The position numbers were made by a program, and so were the translations under genes. Positions 6,450-12,849 of a stretch of DNA of 13,478 nucleotides are shown here, in pieces. The DNA comes from Ilumatobacter sp. (GTDB lineage Bacteria; Actinomycetota; Acidimicrobiia; Acidimicrobiales; Ilumatobacteraceae). The notes below the pieces were generated by a model, which ran no database searches, was not told the DNA's origin, and saw nothing but the letters and a program-made list of their open reading frames with translations. The stretch covers positions 1-13,478 of the forward strand of contig JABJAB010000090.1 of NCBI GenBank assembly GCA_018666235.1. Direction: 5' to 3'. Each line of letters opens with the position of its first letter. Within the stretch, counting starts at the first letter, position 1.

Positions 6450-8600
6450 GTGAGCGACAACGGCGCAGCCACGGTCATCAATGACCGCTACGAGGTGCAC
6501 AAGCGGATTGGACGCGGCGGGATGGCCGACGTCTTCTCTGCGCGCGACCTGCTGCTCGACCGCCAAGTTGCCATGAAGGTGCTGTTTCCCGAGTTCGCCG
6601 TCGACGAGAACTTCGTCGAGCGGTTCCGGCGCGAGGCACAATCCGCTGCAAACTTGTCGCACCCCAACATCGTGAACGTCTACGACTGGGGCAAGTTCGA
6701 AGGCACCTACTTCATCGCGATGGAAGAGGTCCAAGGGCGCACGCTCGCAGACGTTCTCAAGACCAACAAGCAGCTCACAGCAAAGCAGGCCGCCGAAATC
6801 GCGAGCGAGGTCGCAGCAGCCCTCGGGTTCGCTCATGATGGCGGACTCGCCCACCGCGACATCAAGCCCGCCAACATCCTCATCGGGTCCAACGGACAGG
6901 TGAAGGTCGCCGACTTCGGCATCGCTCGGGCGATGAACGCGCCAACCGAGGACAACCTCACCCAGGTCGGTTCGGTCATGGGAACGGCGACCTACTTCTC
7001 GCCCGAGCAGGCGCAGGGCGCCCAACCCGACCCGCGGAGCGACCTGTACTCGCTGGGCATCGTGATGTACGAGATGGTCAGCGGCAAGCCGCCGTTTACC
7101 GGCGAAAACCCAGTCAGCATTGCCTACAAGCAGGTGCACGACGCGCCGCAGCCACTCGTGCAACTCATTGCCGATGTGCCTCGGCCGTTCGAGGCGATCG
7201 TCGCCAAACTCCTGGCCAAGGACCCCAAGCTCCGTTACCCGAGCGCCAGTGCCCTCCGCGACGACCTCAGGCGATTCCGCAACGACGAACCCGTGCAGGC
7301 CCTCTCCGTCGCGGCGAGCGCCCAGGGCGTCTCCGCTTCTGGCGCGGCAGCAACGGGCGCCATTGCCGCAGCCGTCGCGGCCGGTGCAACCACGACGGGA
7401 CCAACCGTCCCGCCGCGTGCTGGCAACGTGCCGCAAGCCGGCATGTACGAAGCTGGCTACCCACCGGGCGCCTCGCCCGATGCCATGTACTACGACGCCG
7501 CGTCGTCGCGTACCGGCTGGTACGCGCTCGCCGCGTTCGTTGCACTCATCGCACTCGTCGTCGGCGGCGTGCTGCTGTTCCAGTCACTGAACCAAGACGA
7601 CCTGACCGCAGCCGAGCCTGTCTCGTTCGAACTCGCGGATTACACCAATCGACCGCGCTTGGATGTCGTCACCGAGCTCACCGAGCTCGGTCTCAACGTG
7701 CGCACCGAAGCCGAAGAGAACGGCAACTTCGGCATCGACTTCGTCATCCGCACGGAACCGCCGGCGGGCACAATCATTCTTGAAGGCCAGGAGATTGTCG
7801 TCTTCTTCAACCCGGACCCGCAGGTCACGCCCATCCCGAACGTGGTCGGCATCCCGATCGAGGATGCACGAATTCAGCTCGAAGCAGCGAGCTTCAATGT
7901 CGGCACCGAAACGATCGAGCAGACCGATCAGTTCGAAGAAGGAACGGTGCTCAGTATGAACCCGCCGGCGGGTACGCAGGCGAACGCCGAGGACTCCGTC
8001 GATCTCGTCATTGCCGGGCCGCCATCGAGCGTTTCCGTTCCCGGCTTCCTCATCGGCCAGACCGAGCAGGCTGCAATCGACGTGCTCGAAGGCGAGCCGT
8101 ACAGTTTTGTCGTCACCGTTTCCCGTGTTCCGAGTAGCACCGTCGCTGCCGGCATCGTCATCGAGATCGCTCCGGCAGCCAACACACTCGTCCCGCGCGG
8201 TGGCGACGTCACCATCACCGTCTCCGATGGACCTCAACCAATCAGTGTTCCAACGGTGAGTGGGCTCACCGAGGGTCGCGCCCGAAATCAGCTGACCAAT
8301 GCAGGGCTCACCGTCCTGGTCAACTACGTCGAAGTGGCTCCGGGCAGTGTCGACGATGGTCGCGTCAAGGAGCAAGACGTCCCCCCTGGCTCACTTGTGC
8401 CACCGGGAACGCTGGTGACGCTGACCGTCGGACGGTCGACCGTGCTCGCCACGACCCTGCCACCCGCAACCGCACCGCCAACAACAACGCCACCAACAAC
8501 CGCGGCGCCCACAACCGCACCGCCTGCAACGACAACGCCACCAACAACCGCACCGCCTGCAACGACAACGCCACCAACAACCGCAGCGTTGACCGGCTAG
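6450..8600 (+). CDS. pknB: PknB: PASTA-domain Ser/Thr protein kinase
   Basis: Transmembrane kinase coordinating cell-wall synthesis and division. 716 residues. The cytoplasmic kinase domain (about 14-275) has the glycine loop GRGGMADVF, catalytic K43, H135-R-D137 IKPAN, D155-F-G and SPEQ, all intact. An Ala/Gly-rich juxtamembrane segment follows, then one membrane helix (about 357-380). Four extracytoplasmic PASTA repeats start near 391, 459, 528 and 598; they are expected to bind muropeptides or lipid II. A Thr/Pro/Ala-rich tail (about 664-716) built from an 11-residue repeat closes the protein. The GTG start is supported by the onset of the family sequence (INDRYEVHKRIGRGG) 10 residues in. 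A separate pknA is absent between pbpA and pknB. The closest relative in mycobacteria is PknB; I recall the same gene order without pknA in Streptomyces. Confidence 0.95.
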   Translation: MSDNGAATVINDRYEVHKRIGRGGMADVFSARDLLLDRQVAMKVLFPEFAVDENFVERFRREAQSAANLSHPNIVNVYDWGKFEGTYFIAMEEVQGRTLADVLKTNKQLTAKQAAEIASEVAAALGFAHDGGLAHRDIKPANILIGSNGQVKVADFGIARAMNAPTEDNLTQVGSVMGTATYFSPEQAQGAQPDPRSDLYSLGIVMYEMVSGKPPFTGENPVSIAYKQVHDAPQPLVQLIADVPRPFEAIVAKLLAKDPKLRYPSASALRDDLRRFRNDEPVQALSVAASAQGVSASGAAATGAIAAAVAAGATTTGPTVPPRAGNVPQAGMYEAGYPPGASPDAMYYDAASSRTGWYALAAFVALIALVVGGVLLFQSLNQDDLTAAEPVSFELADYTNRPRLDVVTELTELGLNVRTEAEENGNFGIDFVIRTEPPAGTIILEGQEIVVFFNPDPQVTPIPNVVGIPIEDARIQLEAASFNVGTETIEQTDQFEEGTVLSMNPPAGTQANAEDSVDLVIAGPPSSVSVPGFLIGQTEQAAIDVLEGEPYSFVVTVSRVPSSTVAAGIVIEIAPAANTLVPRGGDVTITVSDGPQPISVPTVSGLTEGRARNQLTNAGLTVLVNYVEVAPGSVDDGRVKEQDVPPGSLVPPGTLVTLTVGRSTVLATTLPPATAPPTTTPPTTAAPTTAPPATTTPPTTAPPATTTPPTTAALTG
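8511..8585 (+). repeat. 33-bp tandem repeat encoding the PknB Thr/Pro tail
   Basis: A 33-bp unit (8521-8553) beginning CGCCTGCAACGACAACGCCA recurs almost exactly at 8554-8585, and the last 10 bases of the unit also precede the first copy (8511-8520). One unit encodes 11 residues rich in Thr, Pro and Ala. Near-identity at DNA level suggests recent slippage, so copy number may vary between strains. Confidence 0.85.
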
Positions 8601-8636
8601 TTCAAAACGGGTGACCGCGCCGTGGCCCTCGACCGT

Positions 8637-8642
8637 CATACT
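8637..8642 (+). promoter_or_regulatory. Candidate -10 element for the trpG-like gene, leaderless
   Basis: CATACT lies exactly 6 nt before GTG 8649, the spacing that puts the transcript start on the first base of the start codon. It deviates from TANNNT at the first base, and no convincing -35 is seen. Confidence 0.35.
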
Positions 8643-8648
8643 GGAGCC

Positions 8649-9224
8649 GTGCCGCGCATCTTGGTGATCGACAGCTACGACAGCTTCGTCTACAACCTCG
8701 TCCAGTACCTGGGTGAACTCGGTGCTGATCCGATTGTCGTGCGCAACGACGAGATCAGCGTTGCCGAGGCAGTCGCGCTTGAACCCGACGGTGTCTTACT
8801 GTCGCCCGGCCCCGGTCGTCCTGAAACCAGCGGGATCATCTGTGATGCGATTGGTGCGTTCGCCGACGTCTCGACGCCGGTGTTCGGCGTGTGTCTGGGA
8901 CATCAGGCGATCGGCCATGTGTACGGAGCAGATGTGATCGGCGCCCCCGAGTTGATGCATGGCAAAACCTCGCCGGTCGAGCACGAGGGTGGCGGGGTGT
9001 TCGCTGGTTTGCCATCCCCGCTCACCGCAACCCGCTACCACTCCCTCACGCTCGACCCCGCCACCATTCCCGACGTGCTTGCCGTCACGGCCCGCAGTGT
9101 CGATGGCGTGGTCATGGGAGTCCGCCACCGCGAACTTGATGTCGAAGGGGTGCAGTTCCATCCCGAAAGCATCCTCACCGACCAAGGCCACGACCTGGTG
9201 CGGAACTTCCTGACCCGCTGTTGA
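8649..9224 (+). CDS. trpG: Class I glutamine amidotransferase, TrpG/PabA type
   Basis: Releases ammonia from glutamine for anthranilate or aminodeoxychorismate synthase (tryptophan or folate synthesis). The 191-residue product has the catalytic triad: C82 in GVCLGHQ, H171 and E173 in FHPES. It also has the oxyanion loop LLSPGPGRP. Its N-terminus MPRILVIDSYDSFVYN is standard for the family. The start GTG 8649 was chosen by that alignment; an in-frame GTG at 8622 would add nine unrelated residues. There is no synthase large subunit beside it, so the partner must be encoded elsewhere and TrpG versus PabA (or a dual role) is undecided. Mycobacteria also carry a trpG between crgA and pknB, but as I recall on the opposite strand to pknB; here all three share a strand. 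Confidence 0.9.
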   Translation: MPRILVIDSYDSFVYNLVQYLGELGADPIVVRNDEISVAEAVALEPDGVLLSPGPGRPETSGIICDAIGAFADVSTPVFGVCLGHQAIGHVYGADVIGAPELMHGKTSPVEHEGGGVFAGLPSPLTATRYHSLTLDPATIPDVLAVTARSVDGVVMGVRHRELDVEGVQFHPESILTDQGHDLVRNFLTRC

Positions 9225-9231
9225 CCGGTAC

Positions 9232-9261
9232 CGAACGCCCTCCCCAGACCGGGAAGGTTCG
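9232..9261 (+). terminator. Possible terminator after the trpG-like gene
   Basis: CGAAC (9232-9236) pairs with GTTCG (9257-9261). An interrupted inner stem (CT at 9240-9241 with AG at 9255-9256, then CCC 9243-9245 with GGG 9251-9253) closes on loop AGACC. The moderately T-rich TCTACTTGTCTT follows. It has a bulge and a mismatch and borders the crgA promoter, so this is only a candidate. Confidence 0.3.
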
Positions 9262-9271
9262 TCTACTTGTC

Positions 9272-9299
9272 TTGCCCTCTCACATTTGTCGCCTATGCT
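9272..9299 (+). promoter_or_regulatory. crgA promoter, nearly leaderless
   Basis: TTGCCC (9272-9277) and TATGCT (9294-9299) are separated by 16 nt, the best -35/-10 pair in the window. The -10 ends 9 nt before the crgA ATG at 9309, so the predicted leader is about 3 nt. No Shine-Dalgarno precedes that ATG. Confidence 0.55.
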
Positions 9300-9308
9300 C
9301 TGCGACCG

Positions 9309-9623
9309 ATGGCACCTCCGAAACGAAAGACGGGTGGCGGTCGCGTCACGGCGAAGGGGACTCGGCCTGGTGACCGCCCCGCATCCGGCCACCCGACCAC
9401 CGATCACCATGAGGTGTCCGCTTCCTCGCGCTACACCCCAAAGCAGGAACGGCGACAGCTGATCCCGCCAAACTGGATTCCGGTGATCATGCTGGTGCTC
9501 CTGATCGGTGGTGGCCTCCTGATCATGGCTCGCTACTTGATCTTCACCGACAGCAACTGGCCCACCTTGGTCGGCCTCGCCGCAATTCTGGGCGGCCTCT
9601 ACACCGCCACGAAGTGGCAATAG
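9309..9623 (+). CDS. crgA: CrgA: actinobacterial cell division membrane protein
   Basis: Small integral membrane protein that in actinobacteria binds FtsZ, FtsQ/FtsI and other divisome or elongasome proteins and helps place septal synthesis. 104 residues: a basic, disordered cytoplasmic N-terminus (about 1-50), the family junction SSRYTPKQ...PPNWIPV, membrane helix 1 (about 56-78), a short loop (FTDSNWP) and helix 2 (about 84-102) ending TATKWQ, close to the family's usual TxxW(R/K) terminus. The start ATG 9309 is preferred because it follows a good -10 box; upstream in-frame codons would add a hydrophobic stretch not typical of the family. Its location beside the pknB cluster matches mycobacteria and Streptomyces. 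Confidence 0.9.
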   Translation: MAPPKRKTGGGRVTAKGTRPGDRPASGHPTTDHHEVSASSRYTPKQERRQLIPPNWIPVIMLVLLIGGGLLIMARYLIFTDSNWPTLVGLAAILGGLYTATKWQ

Positions 9624-9704
9624 CGCCGACGTCTCGCTGAGGCGAACCAGATTCACGATTCTCACCCTGTGGGAAACCCGGGGAAACACGTCGACTGTCG
9701 TCTC

Positions 9705-9730
9705 AGTTATCCACACAACTGTGGACAACT
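9705..9730. promoter_or_regulatory. Inverted pair of DnaA boxes in a palindrome
   Basis: TTATCCACA at 9707-9715 exactly matches the classical DnaA box. TGTGGACAA at 9720-9728 is the reverse complement of TTGTCCACA, the box preferred by high-GC actinobacteria. The two face each other across CAAC. Extending one or two bases each way gives 11-bp arms (9705-9715, 9720-9730) with a single mismatch. The hexamer TCTCAG flanks the element on both sides (9701-9706, 9731-9736). No T-run follows on either strand, so a classical terminator is less likely, though a hairpin between convergent genes remains possible. Confidence 0.55.
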
Positions 9731-9739
9731 TCTCAGATC

Positions 9740-9757
9740 GCCGCTGCGAGTAGCGGC
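9740..9757. other. Hairpin at the 3' end of the convergent crgA region
   Basis: GCCGCT (9740-9745) pairs perfectly with AGCGGC (9752-9757) around loop GCGAGT. It lies 20 bp past the stop of the minus-strand gene ending at 9778 and about 120 bp past crgA. It could act as a U-tail-less terminator for either. Confidence 0.3.
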
Positions 9758-9777
9758 CCGACCGCGGAGCAAGTCCG

Positions 9778-10044
9778 TCAGTCGTAGAGCGGCGCAACCT
9801 CGATCATGTCCTCGAGACAGTGTCGAGGCGGAGGGGGATCATCGTCAGGCGCCATCGTCATTTTGATCTCGACGCCACACACATCGCATCGATACTTCTG
9901 ACTGATCTTGCGAAGCTCGCCTGTTGGCGGAGGCTCAGGTGGGAGCATCGTCATGCTGCGCAGCATCGCAATGCCACTTTTCCACAGGACATAGCCGAAG
10001 AAGATCCCGAATCCCACCCAGATGATCGTCGATACGGCCGGCAT
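9778..10044 (-). CDS. Small membrane-anchored Cys/His (zinc-ribbon-like) protein
   Basis: Function unknown. 88 residues: an N-terminal membrane helix (about 6-28, TIIWVGFGIFFGYVLW), a Pro-rich spacer (PPEPPPTG, 35-42), then a soluble C-terminal module with C53-D-V-C56 and H75-C76. This looks like a compact C2HC metal knuckle. The surrounding MTMAPDDDPPPPRHC stretch and the acidic end are unlike standard rubredoxin or FmdB ribbons. The frame stays open far upstream on this strand, but that part only mirrors the divergent PAP2 gene. ATG 10044 is chosen because a TACGCT -10 box sits 6 nt before it and the membrane helix begins directly. Similar short proteins occur in actinobacteria as hypotheticals; I do not know a function. 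Confidence 0.75.
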   Translation of the reverse strand: MPAVSTIIWVGFGIFFGYVLWKSGIAMLRSMTMLPPEPPPTGELRKISQKYRCDVCGVEIKMTMAPDDDPPPPRHCLEDMIEVAPLYD

Positions 10045-10050
10045 GATCCC

Positions 10051-10056
10051 AGCGTA
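10051..10056 (-). promoter_or_regulatory. Candidate -10 element, leaderless, for the 88-aa gene
   Basis: The minus strand reads TACGCT, then six bases GGGATC, then ATG. The spacing places the transcript start on the A of the start codon. The -35 is unclear. Confidence 0.45.
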
Positions 10057-10140
10057 CCGGCCCCGCCAGCGCCCGTTCACCCCGCGATCCGCCACACTCG
10101 CCACGCCGTGATGTTGCACTGAGCCGACCAACTGGGCACG

Positions 10141-11010
10141 ATGGCTCGGGTGAAGTGGCCCACCTGGCAACAGGCAGCAATCGCTGCGGTCGTCAGCGGG
10201 ATCATCGCGATCGTGCTCGCTCGCCGTCGTCGCTCCACCGGCCGCACCCCTCCAGGGTTCGGTGAAGCCTTCGCGACCGAGTTCGCGTTGATCTCGGCGC
10301 TGTACTCGATTTGGCGAATTGCTCGGAAGCTCCCGCTCGCGCAAGATGCCGGTGCGATCGAACGGGCACGGACCATCGTCGATGTTCAAGAAGCGATGTA
10401 CTTGCCATCGGAACTCGGCCTCCAAGAATTCATCCTGGACAACGATTGGCTCGGGTGGCCGACCACCCTCTACTACGCCACGCTCCACGTGCCCACGCTC
10501 ATCGCGTTCCTCGTCTGGCTCTTTGTCTGGCATCGCGACCAGTACCCCCATTGGCGCAACGGACTGGTCTTTCTCACCGGCACCTGCCTCGTCATCCGAT
10601 TCTGGCGGGTTGCTCCCCCACGCTTCCTGACCGACCTCGGATACGAGGATCTGTCCGAAATTTTCGGACCCTCGATTTACGGCCCCGTCGGAACCGGCGT
10701 GTCCGACCAGTTCGCTGCCATGCCATCGATCCACGTCGGCTGGGCTGCCGTCGTGTCGTTCGGCATCGTGGCGGCGAGCACGAGTCGATGGCGGTGGCTC
10801 GCCTTGCTGCACGTGATCATCACCATGATCGTCGTGTCGGCCACCGGAAATCACTGGTGGCTCGACGGCATCGTCGCGATCGCGCTCCTCGGCGTTGGCC
10901 TCGCACTCGACACGGCATTCCGACGCGGTGGCAACCAAACTCCCGTCGTGCCACAAGCAGCTGAGGTTGATCAGGTGTCGTCGGTTGCGGGCGTTTCTTC
11001 GAACTCCTGA
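10141..11010 (+). CDS. PAP2-superfamily integral membrane protein (PAP2_3/Aur1-like)
   Basis: Probably a membrane phosphatase or phosphotransferase acting on a lipid-linked phosphate; the substrate is not predictable here. 289 residues with about six hydrophobic helices (for example 11-27, 108-126, 136-152, 195-213, 218-233, 240-258). The active-site signature of the PAP2_3 branch is present: SDQFAAMPSIHVGW with H198, then GNHWWLD with H238 and D242. This corresponds to the SxxxH and HxxxD phosphatase motifs. The C-terminus is hydrophilic. The start ATG 10141 has no clear Shine-Dalgarno (CTGGG at 10132-10136 is weak). It is divergent from the 88-aa gene (96-bp gap). Its last 40 bp overlap the end of the convergent marR gene. 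Confidence 0.85.
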   Translation: MARVKWPTWQQAAIAAVVSGIIAIVLARRRRSTGRTPPGFGEAFATEFALISALYSIWRIARKLPLAQDAGAIERARTIVDVQEAMYLPSELGLQEFILDNDWLGWPTTLYYATLHVPTLIAFLVWLFVWHRDQYPHWRNGLVFLTGTCLVIRFWRVAPPRFLTDLGYEDLSEIFGPSIYGPVGTGVSDQFAAMPSIHVGWAAVVSFGIVAASTSRWRWLALLHVIITMIVVSATGNHWWLDGIVAIALLGVGLALDTAFRRGGNQTPVVPQAAEVDQVSSVAGVSSNS

Positions 11011-11450
11011 CCAGCGACCACGAGCTGATCGAGAATGCGTTGCATGTCAGCGATGTCTTCGGCACTGAGATGGATCGCAAACAGCGCCTGCAGGGCCCGG
11101 CGGTAAGTGACCGACATCTCGCGCCAGAGTCGGCGACCGGTCTTGGTCAGCTCGACGTCGACCGCACGGTGATCGTGCTCATCGACGTACTTATGGCGAG
11201 CGACCCACCCTTCTTCCTGCAGCCGGTCGAGGCGACGACTCACACTTGAAGGCGGGAGCCGAAGATCGGCAGCCACATCGAGTGGACGCGCCCGGCCACC
11301 CAACCGTTGCAGCGACGCCAAGACATCGAACCAGCCCAGCGAGATATCCCACTCCGCGCGGAGCTCCTCGTCGATGTTCCGCTCGATCTCACCCGAGAGT
11401 GCCTGCATGCCGCGCCATACACCGACCCGAACGTTGTCGAGACGAGCCAT
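10971..11450 (-). CDS. MarR-family transcriptional regulator
   Basis: Dimeric winged-helix DNA-binding regulator, usually a repressor released by a small ligand. 159 residues: N-terminal dimerisation helices (about 8-50), winged helix with recognition region ADLRLPPSSVSRRLDRLQEE (61-80), the wing GWVARHKYVDEHDHRAVDVELT (81-102) containing the conserved D-x-R, and C-terminal dimerisation helices (about 105-150). All core elements are present. It lies 33 nt downstream of the aminotransferase on the same strand with no -10 box of its own, so probable co-transcription. Its 3' end overlaps the convergent PAP2 gene by 40 bp. Its target and ligand are unknown; the aminotransferase or the divergent cupin promoter are the nearest candidates. 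Confidence 0.88.
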   Translation of the reverse strand: MARLDNVRVGVWRGMQALSGEIERNIDEELRAEWDISLGWFDVLASLQRLGGRARPLDVAADLRLPPSSVSRRLDRLQEEGWVARHKYVDEHDHRAVDVELTKTGRRLWREMSVTYRRALQALFAIHLSAEDIADMQRILDQLVVAGQEFEETPATDDT

Positions 11451-11483
11451 GGCGTGCGTTCCCGGTCTCCGTCGACGCGCTGA

Positions 11484-12740
11484 TCAGCTCGTGGCGCGGA
11501 TCGCCGCGGCGAATGCTGAGACCGCTTCGGAGATCTCTTCGGAGGTCACGATCAACGGCGGCATCCACCGGACGGTCCGCTTGCGCGTGCCAGCTGTCAT
11601 CAGGATCACGTTGTTCTCGGCAAGGCAGTGCTCGACCACCGCTGATGCACGTTCCGCCGAGTCGAATTCGACAGCCACCATCAAGCCGCGTCCGCGGACG
11701 TGCAGGAGCGCGTCGTCGAGCTGCTGCAGGTCGCGCAATGCGTCGATCAACTGCGTGCCTCGCGCCACGACGTTGTCGAGGAAGCCCGGCTCGGTGAGCA
11801 CTTCCATGGTGGCCAACGCCGCGGCACAACCAATCGGTGTGCCGTTCGACGAACCGCCGTGGCTCCCGGGGCGCCACTTGTCGTCGTGGGCACGACGCGT
11901 GCCGAGTGCCGCAAACGGGAAACCAGACGCAATACCTTTTGCCATGCACAGGATGTCGGGCTCGATGTCATGCGCCTCGATCGCGAACATTTTTCCGGTT
12001 CGTCCGAAGCCACTCTGGGTCTCGTCGGCGACAAAGAGGATGCCGTTCTCGCGACAGCGTTCACCGAGCCCTTCGATGAAGGCGGCCGGTGTGGGGATGT
12101 AGCCGCGCTCCCCGATGACCGGTTCGATGATGATCGCCGCGACTTCGTTCGCTGGAATCTGCGTGGCGAACAGGCGGTCGAGTCCGCGCAGCGCTCGTGT
12201 GATCTCGGACTCCTGGTCCGATGCGTGCGGGTCGGGAAACGGGGCGACGTGCACACCCCCCGGGAACGGCCCGTACCCCTCACGGTCGATCGCTCGCGAT
12301 GTCGACATCGCGAGCGTCAGCAGCGTCCGACCATGAAAGGCCCCGTCGAACGTGATGATGTCATGGCGTCCAGTGGCGTGCCTGGCCAGCTTCACCGCAG
12401 CTTCAAGGATCTCGTCGCTCGAGTTGCTGAAGAAGAAGGTGTCGATCGACTCGGGAGTCAGCCCGGCCAGTCGTGCAGCAACCGGCTCGAGGAGATCGTG
12501 CTGATAGACGTTCGCCTGCGCGTGCACGAAGCGATGCGCCTGGTCCGAGATTGCCTGGACCACCTTGGGGTGGCAGTGCCCGGTTGAGGCTGCAGCGATG
12601 CCCGCAGTGAAGTCGAGATAGGAGTGATCGTTCGCGTCGTAAACGCGACATCCTTGGCCGCGAACGACCTGCAAGTCGGTCACCTTCGACCAGACGTTGG
12701 AGAGATGCGAACCCGGGCCTGACGGCTGCGACGAGGTCAT
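11484..12740 (-). CDS. Class III PLP-dependent aminotransferase (GABA/ornithine type)
   Basis: Probably transfers an amino group between an omega-amino compound and a keto acid; GABA aminotransferase is the closest broad type, but the substrate is uncertain. 418 residues, normal for the family. Seen: YLDFTAGIAAASTGHCHP near the N-terminus, FDGAFHGRT, ADETQSGFGRTG with D239 (pyridine nitrogen), the Schiff-base lysine K268 in MAKGIASGFP, and the HGGSSNGTPIGCAAAL segment. The phosphate-binding NSG(T/A)E motif reads N106-S-S-D-E110, an unusual change. The start ATG 12740 sits 6 nt after a TAGGCT -10 box. A perfect 26-bp palindrome lies inside the gene (12291-12316). marR follows on the same strand. 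Confidence 0.87.
   Translation of the reverse strand: MTSSQPSGPGSHLSNVWSKVTDLQVVRGQGCRVYDANDHSYLDFTAGIAAASTGHCHPKVVQAISDQAHRFVHAQANVYQHDLLEPVAARLAGLTPESIDTFFFSNSSDEILEAAVKLARHATGRHDIITFDGAFHGRTLLTLAMSTSRAIDREGYGPFPGGVHVAPFPDPHASDQESEITRALRGLDRLFATQIPANEVAAIIIEPVIGERGYIPTPAAFIEGLGERCRENGILFVADETQSGFGRTGKMFAIEAHDIEPDILCMAKGIASGFPFAALGTRRAHDDKWRPGSHGGSSNGTPIGCAAALATMEVLTEPGFLDNVVARGTQLIDALRDLQQLDDALLHVRGRGLMVAVEFDSAERASAVVEHCLAENNVILMTAGTRKRTVRWMPPLIVTSEEISEAVSAFAAAIRATS
12291..12316. repeat. Perfect 26-bp palindrome inside the aminotransferase gene
   Basis: The 13-bp arm CGCTCGCGATGTC is immediately followed by its exact reverse complement GACATCGCGAGCG, with no spacer. It encodes part of the segment TLAMSTSRAID. 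Symmetry breaks at 12290/12317. Confidence 0.9.
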
Positions 12741-12746
12741 TCCAGG

Positions 12747-12752
12747 AGCCTA
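12747..12752 (-). promoter_or_regulatory. Candidate -10 element, leaderless, for the aminotransferase
   Basis: The minus strand reads TAGGCT, then CCTGGA, then ATG: a TANNNT box with a 6-nt gap to the start codon. No Shine-Dalgarno is present. It lies in the 109-bp gap shared with the divergent cupin gene. Confidence 0.45.
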
Positions 12753-12837
12753 CGGTGCCGACGACGCGGGCCACGATGACCCCGGCCGCCGTCTGGGTGC
12801 GACACGTCGACTAATGCAGCGCCGCAGGTCGATGGGT

Positions 12838-12843
12838 TACCGT
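12838..12843 (+). promoter_or_regulatory. Candidate -10 element, leaderless, for the cupin gene
   Basis: TACCGT fits TANNNT and is followed by CACGAG and then ATG 12850, again a 6-nt gap. This decides the start against the in-frame ATG at 12832, which would lie upstream of the predicted transcript start. Confidence 0.45.
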
Positions 12844-12849
12844 CACGAG

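Noticed and set aside
6411..7436. 341-codon minus-strand frame opposite the kinase domain
   Set aside because: All kinase motifs are on the plus strand; this is an antisense shadow.
8455..8597. Short repeats at the pknB 3' end as a CRISPR array
   Set aside because: The repeats are contiguous, in frame, have no unique spacers, and encode a Thr/Pro tail; no cas gene is nearby.
10045..10956. Long upstream extension of the 88-aa minus-strand gene
   Set aside because: It lies opposite the PAP2 gene, whose catalytic motifs are on the plus strand; only the part below 10044 looks like a real protein and has its own promoter-like box.
11700..12587. 295-codon plus-strand frame opposite the aminotransferase
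   Set aside because: The minus-strand frame has the PLP lysine and other family motifs; the plus frame has no recognisable features.
12832..12834. Earlier ATG for the cupin gene
   Set aside because: It precedes the predicted transcript start, has no Shine-Dalgarno, and adds six residues without family support.
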